From positions 67,406,482 through 67,470,481 of the forward strand of contig CM070562.1 in assembly GCA_036346405.1 (NCBI GenBank): DNA of 64,000 nt, read 5' to 3'. The DNA is from Phyllostachys edulis. Taxonomy: Eukaryota > Streptophyta > Magnoliopsida > Poales > Poaceae. Under the pieces are notes generated by a model. It was not told where the DNA came from. It did no database searches and saw only the letters and a list, made by a program, of their open reading frames with translations. The position numbers and the translations under genes are program-made. This document shows positions 11,301 through 23,396 of this stretch, piece by piece (the first letter of the stretch is position 1; each line of letters begins with the position of its first letter).

Positions 11301-12110
11301 TTGGTTCAGTTGTGGCCAAAACAATGGTGGGTGCGGAAAGGTGGTGGATACCTTGGTGTCTTGGTTGGTTTGGGGGAAGGCCGGCAGTGGTGGCCGTCAG
11401 TCGTTGTGCTGGTGCTCCCTTGTTCCCTTTTGTTCCTTTGGTCACTTTCAGCTTGTCGTGGTCCAGGGGTTCGGTGTTGGTTCGAGGCCATTGCCGATGC
11501 TGTGCACGCTTGTTGTTCCCGCTCTGTCAGTCTTCCCCTTCGCCTTTACTCCCCTTCTCCGGTTGCTCTTTATGTGGTTGGTTCTTGGCGATGGTGGTGG
11601 TGTGATGCTCTCTGTGATGTCTTTGTTTGCTGGCTTGCTTGCTCTTGTGTGGTCTTGTGGAGGCAGTGGGTGTTCTTGGTCGTGGCTTTGCTTTGAGCTA
11701 CTTGCTCTTGGTGGTGGCTTGAGATGCTTGATGTTGGCTTTGAAGTTTTTGTTTTGCTTTGGGGTTCTTGCTTGTTCGCTGTTGGTGCTCCTGGTTGAAG
11801 AAAAGGAATGGGGTTGGCTTTGTTGGCTGTGGATGGCAGAGTGAGGTTTGGGTTGTGCCTTTGGGAGGCTTGAGGTAGAGGGAGGCCTTCGGCTGCCCTT
11901 TTCTCTTGGCTTGCTTGGCTTTGGTGTGGTCCTCTTTGGTTGCTTTCGGCTGGGGAAGAAGTGAGATGGCTTGGGAGGCTTTGACTGGGGGTCAAGGCTT
12001 ATGGTGTTGGCTGTGAAGGGAAGAATGGTTTTATGTGGGGGGAAAGCTTCGGTTGTGCATTTCCCTTGGCCTGTGCATGACCATCTTGTCCCTCCTTTAT
12101 CTCCTTCCCT
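11300..12110. other. Strand-asymmetric G/T-rich stretch
   Basis: About 800 bases are rich in G and T on the plus strand. Read on the minus strand this gives a 235-residue frame full of P, S, K and T, and read forward it gives a 213-residue frame of L, V, W and C. Neither has a recognisable domain. The composition explains both frames, so no gene is called. Confidence 0.5.
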
Positions 12111-12589
12111 CTCACAAAGGACTATTTGGTTATTGTTCATTGGTCCAAAGATCATTATTCACCAGATTTTTTGTGGTTCAGGTAAGTCAGTAACACTGAA
12201 AGTTGGCGTTGTGCTAGGTAAAAGGAATGGGCCATTGGTCCATCAGGCATTGTTAGATTTTTTCTACGGCTGAGGTAAGTCGGTATACATGGGTGTCGGA
12301 TTGTACTAAATGTCGGGTGATGAGACCCGCTGGAGGTGAGACGGTGCCGACTAACCTAGATTGGTCTAGGAACATCGATGATCTTCCTGAAATCTGACAG
12401 CAATCTATTATACTCTAACTATACTCGATTGCTTTTGGTCTGCTATTTGTCTCTTTGTTTTTCGCAGGTGATGGAAAAGTGGCAAGGGTTCAGATCGGCT
12501 AAGGAAAGGGCTTGACTGGCTAGCGATGAATGGACAAGGAAATGCTTCGGCGACATGCGATGCAAGATTTTATTATTCTTTTGTAGTGT

Positions 12590-13015
12590 ATTTGGGATTG
12601 TAGTTTATATTCTGATCTGTTGTAACGGATTCCTGTAATTAAGTTGAGAGTGTAACAATGTTGTACTATTCTTTTAAAATTCACAATGTAATTTCTGGGG
12701 ATGGATTCTTGTATGTTGATCCGTTGTACAGAATTATTGTAATTAAATTATGAGTTTGTATTTAAATGTTTTACCTTTGATTGTAATGGATTTTTGTAAT
12801 TGATTCTGAGTTTAAATTGATGATGATGTACTGATTTGGAGATCCAATTGCAAAGTCTGATAATGAGTCCCAAATATTATTAATTGCTATGCGCTCAATT
12901 GCTTGCGATGCATTCATAATATAATTTATCTCAGAGATTGTATTTGTTTTATTTCTGCTTGTAATGAATTCTGGCAAATGACTCTGAGATTGTATCGGTG
13001 ATTTATTCTTGCGAA
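12590..13015 (+). repeat. Degenerate tandem repeat near LTR polyadenylation region
   Basis: Three or four degraded units of TTGTAACGGATTCCTGTAATTAA type lie in tandem (12610, 12720, 12780 and 12955). Such repeats are common in the R region of grass gypsy LTRs. The assignment is by look only. Confidence 0.45.
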
Positions 13016-13190
13016 AAAATTTATATTGTAAAATGTTGTTGATGAACTATTGATAATACTTTCTTATGTGAAATCGTTTGGTGATGCGATTAATATTAAT
13101 CCGAAGTTATGCTTTGTTCGTGTTTCGAAAATTTTAATTTACAACTAATTAGTGATTAGCGTTGTTTTAGATTAGTCTAATTTTCTTGGT

Positions 13191-15344
13191 GGAATGGGGT
13201 GTCTGAACGACGGAATCGAACATTGTTGGACATGGTTCAGTCAATGATGAGCCAATCTGATCTTCCATTACAATTCTGGGGATACGCTCTAGAAACAACG
13301 ACTTTCACTTTAAATAGGGTTCCATCAAAAACAGTAGAAATGACGTCATATGATATATGGACCGGGAAGTGTCCTGGATTGTCTTTTCTAAGGATATGAG
13401 GTTGTGAGGTATATGTAAAATGCTTGACGTCTGACAAACTCATGCCCAAGTTGGATAAGTGTTTATTTGTAGGGTATCTTAAGGAAACTAAATGATATTA
13501 CTTTTATAATTGGATGGTAACAAATTGTTTGTTGTCTGAAATGGTGTCTTCTTGGAGAAAGAGATCCTATCCAAAGGAGTCAGTGGGAGCAAGGTGCAAC
13601 TCAAAAAAATTTAGGAAACATCTAAAAATATTTCAAATCCTACTAAACTTCTTTAGGATCAACAAAATATTGTAGAACCTGTAAATAAGGCATCAGCCCC
13701 ACGTAGATGTAAAAGGCCACGTCAATTGCCTATAAGGTATGGGCATGGCATTTTATTATTGAATAATGATGAGCCTAAAACTTATACGGAAGAGATGACG
13801 GACCCAGACTCTGAGTCATGGCTTGAAGCCATGAGATCGAGATAAAATCCATGTATGACAATCAAGTTTGGAACTTGGTTGGTGCAACTGATTGTGTTAA
13901 AACCATTTAGTGCAAATGGATTTTTAAGAAGAAGATAGATATGGATGGAAATGTTTACATTCATAAAGCACGACTGGCCGCGAAGGGTTTCAAACAAATT
14001 CAAGGTGTTAATTATGATGAAACCTTCTCACTTGTTGCTATGCTTAAGTCTATCCGGATCATTCTAACTATTGCTGCATGTTTCGATTATGAGATATGGC
14101 AAATGGATGTCAAAACAACTTTTCTAAATGGAAACCTAAGTGAGGATGTGTACATGACACAACCTGAGGGTTTTGTCGATCCAAAGAAAGCTAGAAAGGT
14201 ATGCAAGCTTAAGAAATCCATCTATGGATTAAAGTAAGCATCTTGGAGTTGGAACATTCATTTTGATGAAGCGGTCAAAGGGTTTGACTTCATAAAAAAT
14301 GAAGAAGAACCTTGTGTTTACAAGAAGATTAGTGGCAACAAACTTGTTTTTCTGATCTTATATGTGGATGACATATTACTAGTTGAAAATAATATTCCAA
14401 TGCTTGAATCTGTTAAAACTTCATTAAGAAATAGTTTCTCAATGAAAGATTTAGGAGATGTAGCATATATATTAGGCATAACGATCTATAGGGATAGATC
14501 TAAAAGGCTAATTGGATTAAGCCAAGATATGTACATTAACAAGGTGTTGAAACGGTTCAATTTGCAAGATTCCAAAAGGGGTTTGTTGCCCATGTCACAT
14601 GGAATTAGTCTTAGCAAGAGTCAGTGTCTTCCGGCCACTGATGAGCGAGACAAGATGAGTAGAATTTCATATGTTTCAGCTATTGGATCTATCATGTATG
14701 TCATACTTTTTACCCAACCGGATGTGTCGTATGCTCTAAGTGTTACGAGCAGATATCAGTCGGATCCAGGTGAAGGTCACTGGATAGTAGCAAAAAATAT
14801 CCTTAAGTACTTGAGAAGGACTAATGATGCATTCCTTGTGTATGGTGGTGAGGAAGAGTTGGTCGTAAGTGGTTACACCGATGCTAGCTTCCAAACCAAC
14901 AAGGATGATTTCAGATCGCAGTATGGGTTTGTGTTTTGTCTTAATGGAGGAGCAGTGAGTTAAAAAAGTTCCAAACAAGGAACAATTGCATATTTTACAG
15001 CAGAGGCTGAATACATTGCGGCTTCCAAAGCTGCATAAGAAGTCGTATGGATTAGAAAATTCATTAATGAATTGGGTATGATTGCTAATGCTTCTAATCC
15101 AATGGATCTCTATTGTGATAATAGTGGAGCCAGTGCATAAGCTAAGGAGCCTAGATCGTATCAAAAGTCCAAACACATACTTCGACGATATCACATTATT
15201 CGTGAGATTGTTGAGAGAGGTGATGTAAAGACATGCAAAGTGTACACGGATTTGAATATTGCTGATCCGTTGACAAAGCCTCTCCAGCAACCTAAGCATG
15301 AGGTACACACAAGAGCTATGAGTATTCGATACCTGTATGATTGA
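13191..15344 (+). pseudogene. Copia A pol (integrase end, RT, RNase H), broken
   Basis: Order: integrase C-terminal part (NGVSERRNRTLLDMV, about 13193-13400), a degraded linker, reverse transcriptase (GVNYDETFSLVAM, WQMDVKTTFLNG, active-site YVDD at 14361-14372), then RNase H (YTDASFQTNKDD, AEAEYIAASKAA, LYCDNSGASA) to the stop at 15342. Pol would copy the element RNA in cytoplasmic particles. In-frame stops (about 13397, 14236, 14961, 15037 and 15140) and frameshifts kill it. The catalytic integrase core is missing with the 9-13 kb replacement. Confidence 0.9.
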
Positions 15345-15364
15345 CTTTAGTGTAAATGGGAGAC

Positions 15365-16948
15365 TGTTGGTGATATGCCCTAGAGGCAATCATAGATATG
15401 ATTGTATAACGTCTATGTTTATGAGTTATTAAATAAATATTATTATGTTCCTTGAATGAATCATTAGTTTTAAAGATTAACAAGTATGTGACTTGTTGGT
15501 GAAGCTTTTTAACTTATATGATATCATTCTAAATGTATCCCTGGTCGGATGCCACTGGTTGGAATACTAGTGACTTATCGACCAACACATGTATTGATTG
15601 ATGACCGTGTTTCACCAATGATGGATATAGGGATATCGAATCGATATTGTGAACACATGATGGAGAACATGATGTTGGATTGACCTACCTTAAGACACTA
15701 TTGAGATTGTTACGATTTTATGTGTCATCGGTTAGTCTCAAGCAATGATGATGTATAATCCTTAGACCTGAGATCAGCATGGTTTTCTACATGTGTAAAA
15801 GTACACTTAGGGGTTGCCAAACACTACTCCATAACTGGGTAGTTATAAATGTAGCTTTCGGGTATGCTATGAAACATGTGGAGGAATGTGAATGGTCGAA
15901 TATGGGATCTACCCTTCCTAACATAACAGGAGAGATATCTCTGGGCCCCTCGATGTGGTCGGATAAAGAGAGTGCATGCTCATGCCACTAGTGATCGAAG
16001 AGTCGACCACATGAAGTTATCAGACACTTGATCGAGAAAGTATTGAATAGTACATAGATGACATATTATCTCACCTGGAGTTCAACCAGATATCACGAGG
16101 CAAAGGGAGAATACATGAGCAGGTCACTTAGTTCGATCAGATACGGACTAGTCGTATAGAGATATGAGCTGGTCGTATAATGGTCGAACATGATAACTAA
16201 CTGGTCGTGAACTAGTCGTAAGGAGTTACGAACTGGTCATGACTAAATATGAACTGGTTGTATAGAGATATGAGCTAGTCGTAAGTGATAAGGATCTACT
16301 CATAGATCATATTGCATTAAGGTTCGTCTGATAAAATTTGTGTGTATTCGGGAATCGTTATGTCCTACTAGGAACCGCTAAGGACTCGTGGTCGGAAAAG
16401 GGTTTCCGAGTCACAACCGATTACGCATGAACCTGCAGGGTCACACACTTAACGAGTTGGAACAAATGTGTTCAGATAGGATCCATCATGGGCTCTATAT
16501 AAGGAGATGCGTGAGGCTATTGGAATATACAACAGAATGTGAATTGCTCCACCAAAACCCTAGCCGCCATCTTCTCGAGAGAACCGTGTCGCACGAGTTG
16601 GTGCTAGCGCACCGGCGTGCGGTGTTCCATCCCTGGACGTGTGGATACATAGAGGCGCTATTGTGGTTACTGTTGCGCTCAAGGACGATCCACTACTTCG
16701 CAAGAAACATGATTGGTTGATGGAGGAGACGATCGGCGCTGAGGACGCTGGACGATCGACTACGATGGAGGATCGACTACGACCACTACATCGATACGCT
16801 CTACGTTAGATCAGGCTGCTCCAACTCTTCTTCCACTGCACTGCGCGTCTAGTGGTAACGATATATGATCTCCTACTTGAATGACTTCCTGGTTTACGTG
16901 CTAGAATTTTTGAATTCACAGTTAGTGTAGCCTACCCGTATCCTTTCA
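15365..16948 (+). mobile_element. 3' LTR, copia A (Angela-like)
   Basis: It starts TGTTGGTGATATGCCCTAG after the purine-rich AATGGGAGAC and ends CCGTATCCTTTCA, matching the 5' remnant at 7015. At 1.58 kb it is of Angela/BARE type. It holds GGTCGTA/TAGTCGT repeats (16130-16290) and a TATA box (CTATATAAGG, 16495-16504). A related solo LTR lies at 34293-35823. Confidence 0.85.
16495..16504 (+). promoter_or_regulatory. TATA box of copia A LTR
   Basis: CTATATAAGG, followed by GAGATGCGTGAGGC. The same motif and downstream context are kept in the related LTR at 35411-35420, which supports a promoter role. Confidence 0.5.
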
Positions 16949-17760
16949 ATATTCCCACCAGGAATCGTGGCCATCACTCACAACAATGGTCCCTGGGTCG
17001 TATCTATTCCAAGCATTAGACACTAGCGCATTGGAGACATCATCATGATCCAAACAGTCGTCATCCTCGTCGTCTTCTTCCAATACTTGTTCTTCGGCAC
17101 TGACCCTCTGGTCTTCCGCTCCAAGTCATCCACTATAAATTAATATCCTCCCCTTCATCCACTTGTCCACTGGGAACTACTGGCCTGTCTGCCGCCACCA
17201 TCCTATGTCCCGCCATCCTCAACTTCCACCTGCACACCCGCACTACTCACCACCACTTCACGGGCACTGCCAAGTGTACTCAGACACGCTTGCACCAAAA
17301 ACACCCAATGATAGCCACAACGCCTGCACGCTTCGAACCAGGTCTGCTATGACCTTGTTCACTCCATCGGCCTCAAATCCCAACAGACCACTTCTGGCGA
17401 ACGACTCCACAAGCATCTCACGGTGACACCATATAGTGCTGGGTCGAACGAAAAGCTGCATGTCAGCCAATGCAACACTTCCTAGATTTTAACATTATCT
17501 AGGTTCGGGTGATACATTGTAGTCTGCGAAAAACTGCTCAAACCAACCCCACATGGCCCCTCATGAACTTCTCTCTGCCCGTAAAATACTCTGAAAAATC
17601 GTTGACCTGACATATCTACCCCACGACTCAGGGTATTTAGAATGGATGCTAATTAAGCATGCTACGTTGAGTCTAACGAAAACCAAATCTATCACTAAGC
17701 TATGTCTATTGTTGCTAACCTAACATGTTTTTATCAAAGTAACCTACAAATTACATGAAC
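16949..17760. other. Unassigned sequence
   Basis: No clear gene. A 70-residue minus-strand frame (17258-17470), and a shifted frame next to it with C-x2-C-G-Y-H near 17310-17340, hint at a decayed zinc-knuckle protein of a retroelement. The match is too weak to call. Confidence 0.25.
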
Positions 17761-17764
17761 ATGA

Positions 17765-19257
17765 CGAACTCACCACAAAAGGACGAGTACATAGAGGCAC
17801 GCCGAGCCGAGGGCAGAGTCTCCTCCTCTTCTTCACTCCCTTCTTCTCCTCTCTTTTCCTCCCCTTTCTTCTTCTCTGTCGCTCGCGCTCTTCCCCCTTC
17901 TCCTCTTTTCGTCGTGCGAGTGGATTCAGATGGGAATCAACCGACTATATCGGCCCTTAGGCGCGATAGTGTGGAGCACTGGTGTCATGCAGTTGCCAGT
18001 CACATCGCGCGAGTGTGGATCGGCAGCGGCCACCAGCGGCAAACGCGAGAGCGGCGGCGCGTTCTTGGCTTCGACGACGACGGCGTTGCGGACGAGCTCC
18101 AACGGAGTGGAAGGGGGCATCGGGAACCGGTGAGGTCAGGGAGGGAGAAGGAAGCGGACGGGGCCTCACCAGTGAACGAGGATGAGCTCGGGGACGACGT
18201 TAATGGCGGCGGCGGATTGGGTCGCAAGTGGGACGGCGCTGCGGTATCGGTTCGAGGTCGGGGAGCACGGATCCAGGATGAGGGCGGCACGGTGACGTCG
18301 GATGCGGCGTCGGTGAAGGTGGAAGGGCACCGAGTCGGCGGCGGCGACCAGAGTTGCTGAAGAAGACCGGATCGGTGGTGGTGAAGTGGTGCTCGGTGCT
18401 CCGATTGACGGGTGGAATCGGCGACGGATGCTGATGCGAAGCCGACGGTGGAACGAGGCAGACCGGGGAAGGCTCGTCGCTGGAGACCGAAGCGGAGGAG
18501 GCCACGCCGGTGTTGAAGAAGACGACGGCGGGGAGCTTTGGGGCGGCGGAATCACCAGGCGCGGCACCGTGGTTTTTATAGCGCCTGAGGCGTCTGGCGA
18601 AGCGGGCTCCCAAAGGCGGCTTCTTCTTGAAGCCGGAGCTGCGCTGAATGGCGGTGGTGGTGGTTCTTGGCAGCGCAGAGGGCGCGCTATATGGCGGCGC
18701 AATACTGTATTTCTTGATGATCGCTGCCGCGCACGACGACGGGGAGTGGCGGCGGGCCGTTGCGTGGCGGATGGGTCGGGTGGAGGGGCGGTTCTTGATC
18801 GGCAAAAGGTGGTGGCGGCGTTGCGTCTGAGTCGGGAGAGATGGCGGCGCGGTGGCTGCAAGCAAGCCTGAACGAAGGAGATGGCGGCTGGATAGGGAAA
18901 GGAAAGGCCGGTGGACCGGGCCGGAGAAAATAGATTGGGCCGGATGAAAGGGAATTCGGCCCAAACAGAATATGAGATTAATATTAGGTTTTTCTTTTTA
19001 GAAAATGGCAGAAAGCACAAAGGGCAACTTAGAGAATAGCAGATGCACTCGGAAAAATTCTAGAAAATATATCCAAGCACATAGAATCCAAATAAAATAG
19101 TTTTGATAATAGTTGATGTTGAGATTAATCATATTAAATTATTTTTGATTAATGAAAGTCTGAGTTAAGCTTGATTAATTCAAATAAAATTGGTGAAATT
19201 TTCCAGGGACCTGAACTACTCAAAAGATTTTTGAAAAGCCAAATTTTGGGATGTTAC
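17765..19257 (-). mobile_element. Gypsy-class 3' LTR, minus strand
   Basis: On the minus strand it begins TGTAACATCCCAAAATTTGG at 19257, directly after a polypurine tract (CCTTTAAGGTGGGAGGTT, complement of 19258-19275). The AT-rich first 350 bases are followed by a GC-rich block (about 17800-18930) giving long frames on both strands of P/R/S type. These have no recognisable domain and are treated as LTR leader, not genes. The left border was not found. Confidence 0.6.
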
Positions 19258-19540
19258 AAACCTCCCACCTTAAAGGAATCTTGTCCCCGAGATTCAGGCT
19301 GGCTATCAAATAGATTAAAGAAACTCAGCCTTCAGGTTCTCTTCTGGCTTTCAAACTGCTTCGACTTTGACAGAACTGCTCTTCTGAACACTTACAAAAC
19401 AAATGCCTTGCTTCTTGCTGAACTTCTTGCTTCAACAAAACTTGACGAACTGGCTCAACGTCGTCCGCTTGTCGTGCGACTGAGTGTCGACATGCCTCAA
19501 ATCATTGGCCCATCGTGCGAATGGGTCTAGTCGTCTGTTG
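19258..19540 (-). mobile_element. Gypsy internal 3' end with polypurine tract
   Basis: On the minus strand this carries the end of a gypsy internal region: GAATCTCGGGGACAAGATTC, then the polypurine tract, then the LTR. This is the usual C-terminal chromodomain-type tail and PPT arrangement of grass Ty3/gypsy elements. Only about 280 bases remain. Confidence 0.5.
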
Positions 19541-20088
19541 GGCTAACTAGAGGATTATTTCTATAAAAATAATTAAATGTAGGTCATTTTTGTAAAACAA
19601 TTAAAAATTGGTTTATTTAGAAGACAAAAAATCACGATCGAGGCGAGAGCACGTCTCAGACGTTACGTCTGGCAAAGTTGCTCGACCTTTTCGGTTTGGC
19701 TCTCTGCTCCCAAATCCTCTTGTCAGATATTACGAGCAAGAGAACAAAAGCGCATTTGTGTATGGTGTAACTTGATATGTACAGAGCCTATTTTGTATGG
19801 GGCCGTGTCTATCTGACATTCATTTTTTCCCTTAAAATTAGAAAAGTGTTCGACCATCACATCAGGATCTAACCATTCAGATCTCCCGGACCCTATTCCT
19901 ATATAGAACCACACCTAACATGACAACGTCCCTCACGCGCCGCTTACGTGACACCTCTATGCGGCGTGGCCCGGCCCTCACCCCACTTGCAGTGCCCACC
20001 ACCTCTCGGACTGTTGTCGAGTCTCGTGTCGCCACAGATGCCGCTTTGGCACAAGCGCCGGAATCAACTAAAAAAAAGTGGTAAATCT
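19541..20088. other. Unassigned AT-rich then GC-rich sequence
   Basis: No gene or repeat was recognised. The block around 19920-20060 is C-rich and may be remnant untranslated sequence. Confidence 0.3.
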
Positions 20089-20327
20089 TATTAAGAAACC
20101 GGGCCAGACCAATCAGGTTTGGTCTATGATAGACTTCTCATCATTTACCCTGAAGATTATATAAATGAGAGTACCTTTAATCATTGTACGTGCTTTTGAG
20201 AAGAGAAGAAGTCCCTCATATCTAGGTGTTCAATATATTATTATGTTCTTGTGTTCTTATGTGTGATTCTATGCTTGTCTACGAAGTGATCGCTCGGACT
20301 AAACTCGTCAGCGACGGTTCCTCAACA
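20089..20327 (+). mobile_element. LTR of copia family C, forward
   Basis: It starts TATTAAGAAACCGGGCC and ends GACGGTTCCTCAACA. It is homologous to the complete LTRs at 43606 and 49455 (AGAAGTCCCTCATATCT, GTTCTTGTGTTCTTAT, GATCGCTCGGACT). It is more diverged than those two. Confidence 0.8.
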
Positions 20328-20343
20328 CGTTATCAGCATGATA
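20328..20343 (+). promoter_or_regulatory. Primer-binding site, copia family C
   Basis: CGTTATCAGCATGATA abuts the LTR end, in the position and form CGTTATCAGCACGA used by many plant copia elements. The family C element at 43862 has CGTTATCGCACGA at the same place. Confidence 0.65.
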
Positions 20344-21824
20344 AGTGGAAAAAAAGGTATTAGAATGACTTCATTCATATGAAACTGAGCTATACTACAA
20401 GAGTGAAGATTTCACATGACTTAGTATACAATACTTTAATTTCGTCAATCTTTTGGAATTCATGAGCATAGAAGAACTTAGGGTTGATATGCTTTGTGAG
20501 AACTCTTCACATAACCAATCTGCATTTGTGCAACACAAGCTGCATTATCTTTATAGATAATAGTGGGGGTTTACGCGGTATTCAATCCACACGACTTGAG
20601 ATTCGAGGGACCGAAGTTCTCATCCTTTTAGTCTGAGGCCTTTGGACGGGATTATGGATACCTTCAATTTTCTTTGGTATTTCAACCATCTCCGTTGCAT
20701 TGCGTGTAGGCATATGCGACTTGATCGCGCTCTTCAAATCACTAAAGTGGTCAAGCAGTTAATTCGCTAATGTTTGCAAATCAATTATCTTCTGGACTTC
20801 TCTATTTGCTTCACTAGTGCGTGGGTCATGTGCATGGATATTCCTGTGGCTTGCTATGTTATTTCTCGATATTTTTCATCAAGGGGTTGATTTCCTGCCC
20901 CTAATAACAGAAAACTATCCTCATCAAATATGCTATCAACGAAGTGGGCTGTATACAAATCTCAAGTCATGGGGTCCAAATACCTGATTATGGATGTTGT
21001 CTCATAACCAACGTATATCCCAGACTTTCGGAGAGGGCCTATTGCAGTTCGCTGTGGTGGTGATATAAGTACATAAACCTTGAAACCAAACCTGCGAAGA
21101 TGAGAGATTTTCAGTGCTGACTCCTACGTTAGTTGCATAGGTGAATGGATATTATATGCCGACGGTCTAAAATTGATGAGAGTTGCTACGTGCAGGACTG
21201 TGTGTCCCCAACATGTAGTTGGTAAATTACAATTCTGCAAAATCGGTAGGGCAATAAATTTAATTCTTTTAATTAATGCATCTGCTAGTTTATTCTGGGT
21301 GTGGACATGTGGTACGGAATGCTCAACGGTAATTCCCATTGGCATGCAATAATCATCAAATGCCTTCGAAGTAAATTCTTCAGCGTTGTCTATTCTGATG
21401 GACTTCACATGATGATCAATGAAATTATTCTTAAATTTAATTATCTGCGAGATCAGCTTTGCAAAAGCATAGTTTCTCGTAGACAATAAACATATGTTCG
21501 ACCATTTCAAGAAAGCATCGATGAGCATCACCTGACAGGGGTTGTATCAGACCGCAAATGTCTCCCTGAATACAGTCCAGGAATGCAGCGATTTCATCCT
21601 TCACTTTCAGAGCAGAAGGTCTAGTAATTAATTTCCCGGTGGCACATGCAGGGGCACACAAAATCTTCCTAATTCGAAAAATTCTTTACATTGATATTAT
21701 GTCATTGAGAATTGTTAATTATATTTCTCATCATCCTAAGACCGGGGTGACCTAGTCTATCATGTTAGAGACAGAAAAGTTCAGAGCTTCTAAAAGTGGT
21801 TTGCATGGCAGTATAGGCTGCAGG

Positions 21825-23396
21825 TAGGGATGGCAATCGGGCGCGGCAGGCACGGGTAGTGCTCACCTATACCCATGCCGGCGACCCCGATTTTCCCCCC
21901 ACGGGCATACCCGCAAAGGACGACTGGCGAAGAACCTCGCCCATGCCTGTCACCCGCGGGCATGCCCGTGTACCTGCGAAGTTCGAACAAGGGAAATCGA
22001 TGAAGCTGCTGCCAATAAGTTGATTGAAGCTAAAGCTAATTATTCTTGCCTTTTTTGCCCTATCAGTATGCCTTCAATAGCATATGCACAAACAAGAACA
22101 TCATGTGTGGTGAAAATAATAGCAAATTTGCATGTCTTTGTTCCAAACATATGTGAAGGTTAGGACGTTTTATTCTAAATAGTAGGAAATTTGCATGTCT
22201 TTGTTCCAAATTTGCATCTGATGATCTTAAGGCCACTACCGTTTGTTCACTTTGATTCAATCCGTAGCAATTTACCTTATTTGATCAAGAGTACTCGACC
22301 ACACCAACCAAAAAGCTGAAATTTTTCTGTTCACTTTGATTCAATCTGTAGCAAGAACCAGTCTAGGGCTCTGAGCAAAGAAGAAAGCAAGATGGAAGCA
22401 GATGCAAGAGGAAGCTTCGACACCTTCTTTGTAGCAGATTCGCCGAGGAGGATATTGCTGAAGCCGAGGGAGGCGACCAACTGCAGGCTAGGGAGACAGG
22501 GACATTGGCTCCGGGATTGCGATGGGCTGGGCGGCGTCCTCAGCTTGGGGATGGAGGGCTGGAGAGATGACCGCGGGCTGGGGAAGATGGCCTTTCAACT
22601 TCAATCTACGGGGTAAAACAAAATCAAGCAAAGCATGAAAGCCAATTCATCAAGAAGGGGGAAAAGCAATAATCCTTGGAGAGGAGCTGGAGGCGGGGCC
22701 AAGCCGGGCGACGTGAGAGGGTGAGCTGGACCGGGGCCACAAAGACCGAGCTAGGCACAGGCCGAGCCAAGGGAAGACGCACGGGTGGCTGAGCGGCCAG
22801 GGAGGAGCGCAGACGGCGGCGCCGGCGGCCAGAGGCCATGCTGGCTGGGAAGGAGTTGGGCGCAACCGGCGACGGGGCCAAGCGAGTAGCGGTGGCAACG
22901 CTAGGGGATCGAGCCAGTGGTGGGTGCATCGGACGGGCCGACAGTAGGGAGAGGCGGCGTGGGGGCGAGCTGCGCCGACGACGGCACCGCGTCGGGAGCC
23001 GACGGACGGCGGCAGGAGGCACCAGAGGGAGCGCCAGGGGAGATTGAGAGAGGAGGAAGAGTAAATGGGTTTGAGGAGGGGGCGGCCGGGTGTGAGGAAG
23101 GCCGAAGGCGGCGATTTGGATTAATTCTGGAGGATATGATTTGGGGGGATTGGAGAGGGAGCGGCTGGTGCGTGGAACTGAGTCACATGAAGAAACTTGA
23201 GGCCCACCTGTCAGTGCGTTATCATGGGTAATCGGGCAAAACGGGCACGGGTGGGCGTCGCCCATGCCCGTTTACCCATCGGGCAGAGATTTGTGCCCAT
23301 GAATGTACCCGTGGGCCGAAAAATAGGAACATACCCACCTCTATTAAGGTTTTTACCTATGGGTAATCGGTTAAATGGGCGAAACTGCCATCGCTA
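21825..23396. mobile_element. Non-autonomous hAT element, 1572 bp
   Basis: It has a terminal repeat TAGGGATGGCAATCGGG at the left and ...GAAACTGCCATCGCTA at the right, imperfectly inverted. It is flanked by identical 8-bp GCTGCAGG at 817-824 of the 21-kb line (21817-21824) and at 23397-23404, the hAT signature. Subterminal GGGCACGGGTA/ACCCGTG repeats occur at both ends. No transposase is present. The centre (22390-23180) is GC-rich and may be captured host sequence. Confidence 0.92.
22390..23180. other. GC-rich cargo of the hAT element
   Basis: GC content rises sharply from 22390. A minus-strand frame of 213 residues (22624-23265) is rich in P, R, S and A. No domain was recognised. It could be a captured first exon or untranslated region. 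Coding status is unproven. Confidence 0.35.

Larger units (their letters stand above)
8977..13190. mobile_element. Foreign LTR-type insert replacing copia A middle
   Basis: The left part (8977-9900), read on the minus strand, looks like the 3' end of a gypsy-class LTR. It contains CTTGCTGAGTAC...GTACTC near 9378-9403 and ends GGATAATGACA at 8977. The right part (12290-13020) has degenerate repeats of GATCTGTTGTAACGGATTCC type in forward sense. Duplicated blocks lie at 11030-11120 and 11205-11300, and 11300-12110 is strongly G/T-rich. No pol was recognised. No target duplication was found (CTCCG on the left has no partner), so it may be several insertions plus deletions rather than one element. 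Confidence 0.45.

Noticed and set aside
11203..12155. 213-residue plus frame and 235-residue minus frame
   Set aside because: They come from strand-biased G/T composition. Both strands are open and neither matches a family.
18166..19020. Two minus-strand frames of 254 and 284 residues and plus-strand frames up to 201 residues
   Set aside because: They overlap in different frames over one GC-rich block of an LTR, are rich in P, R and S, and have no recognisable domain.
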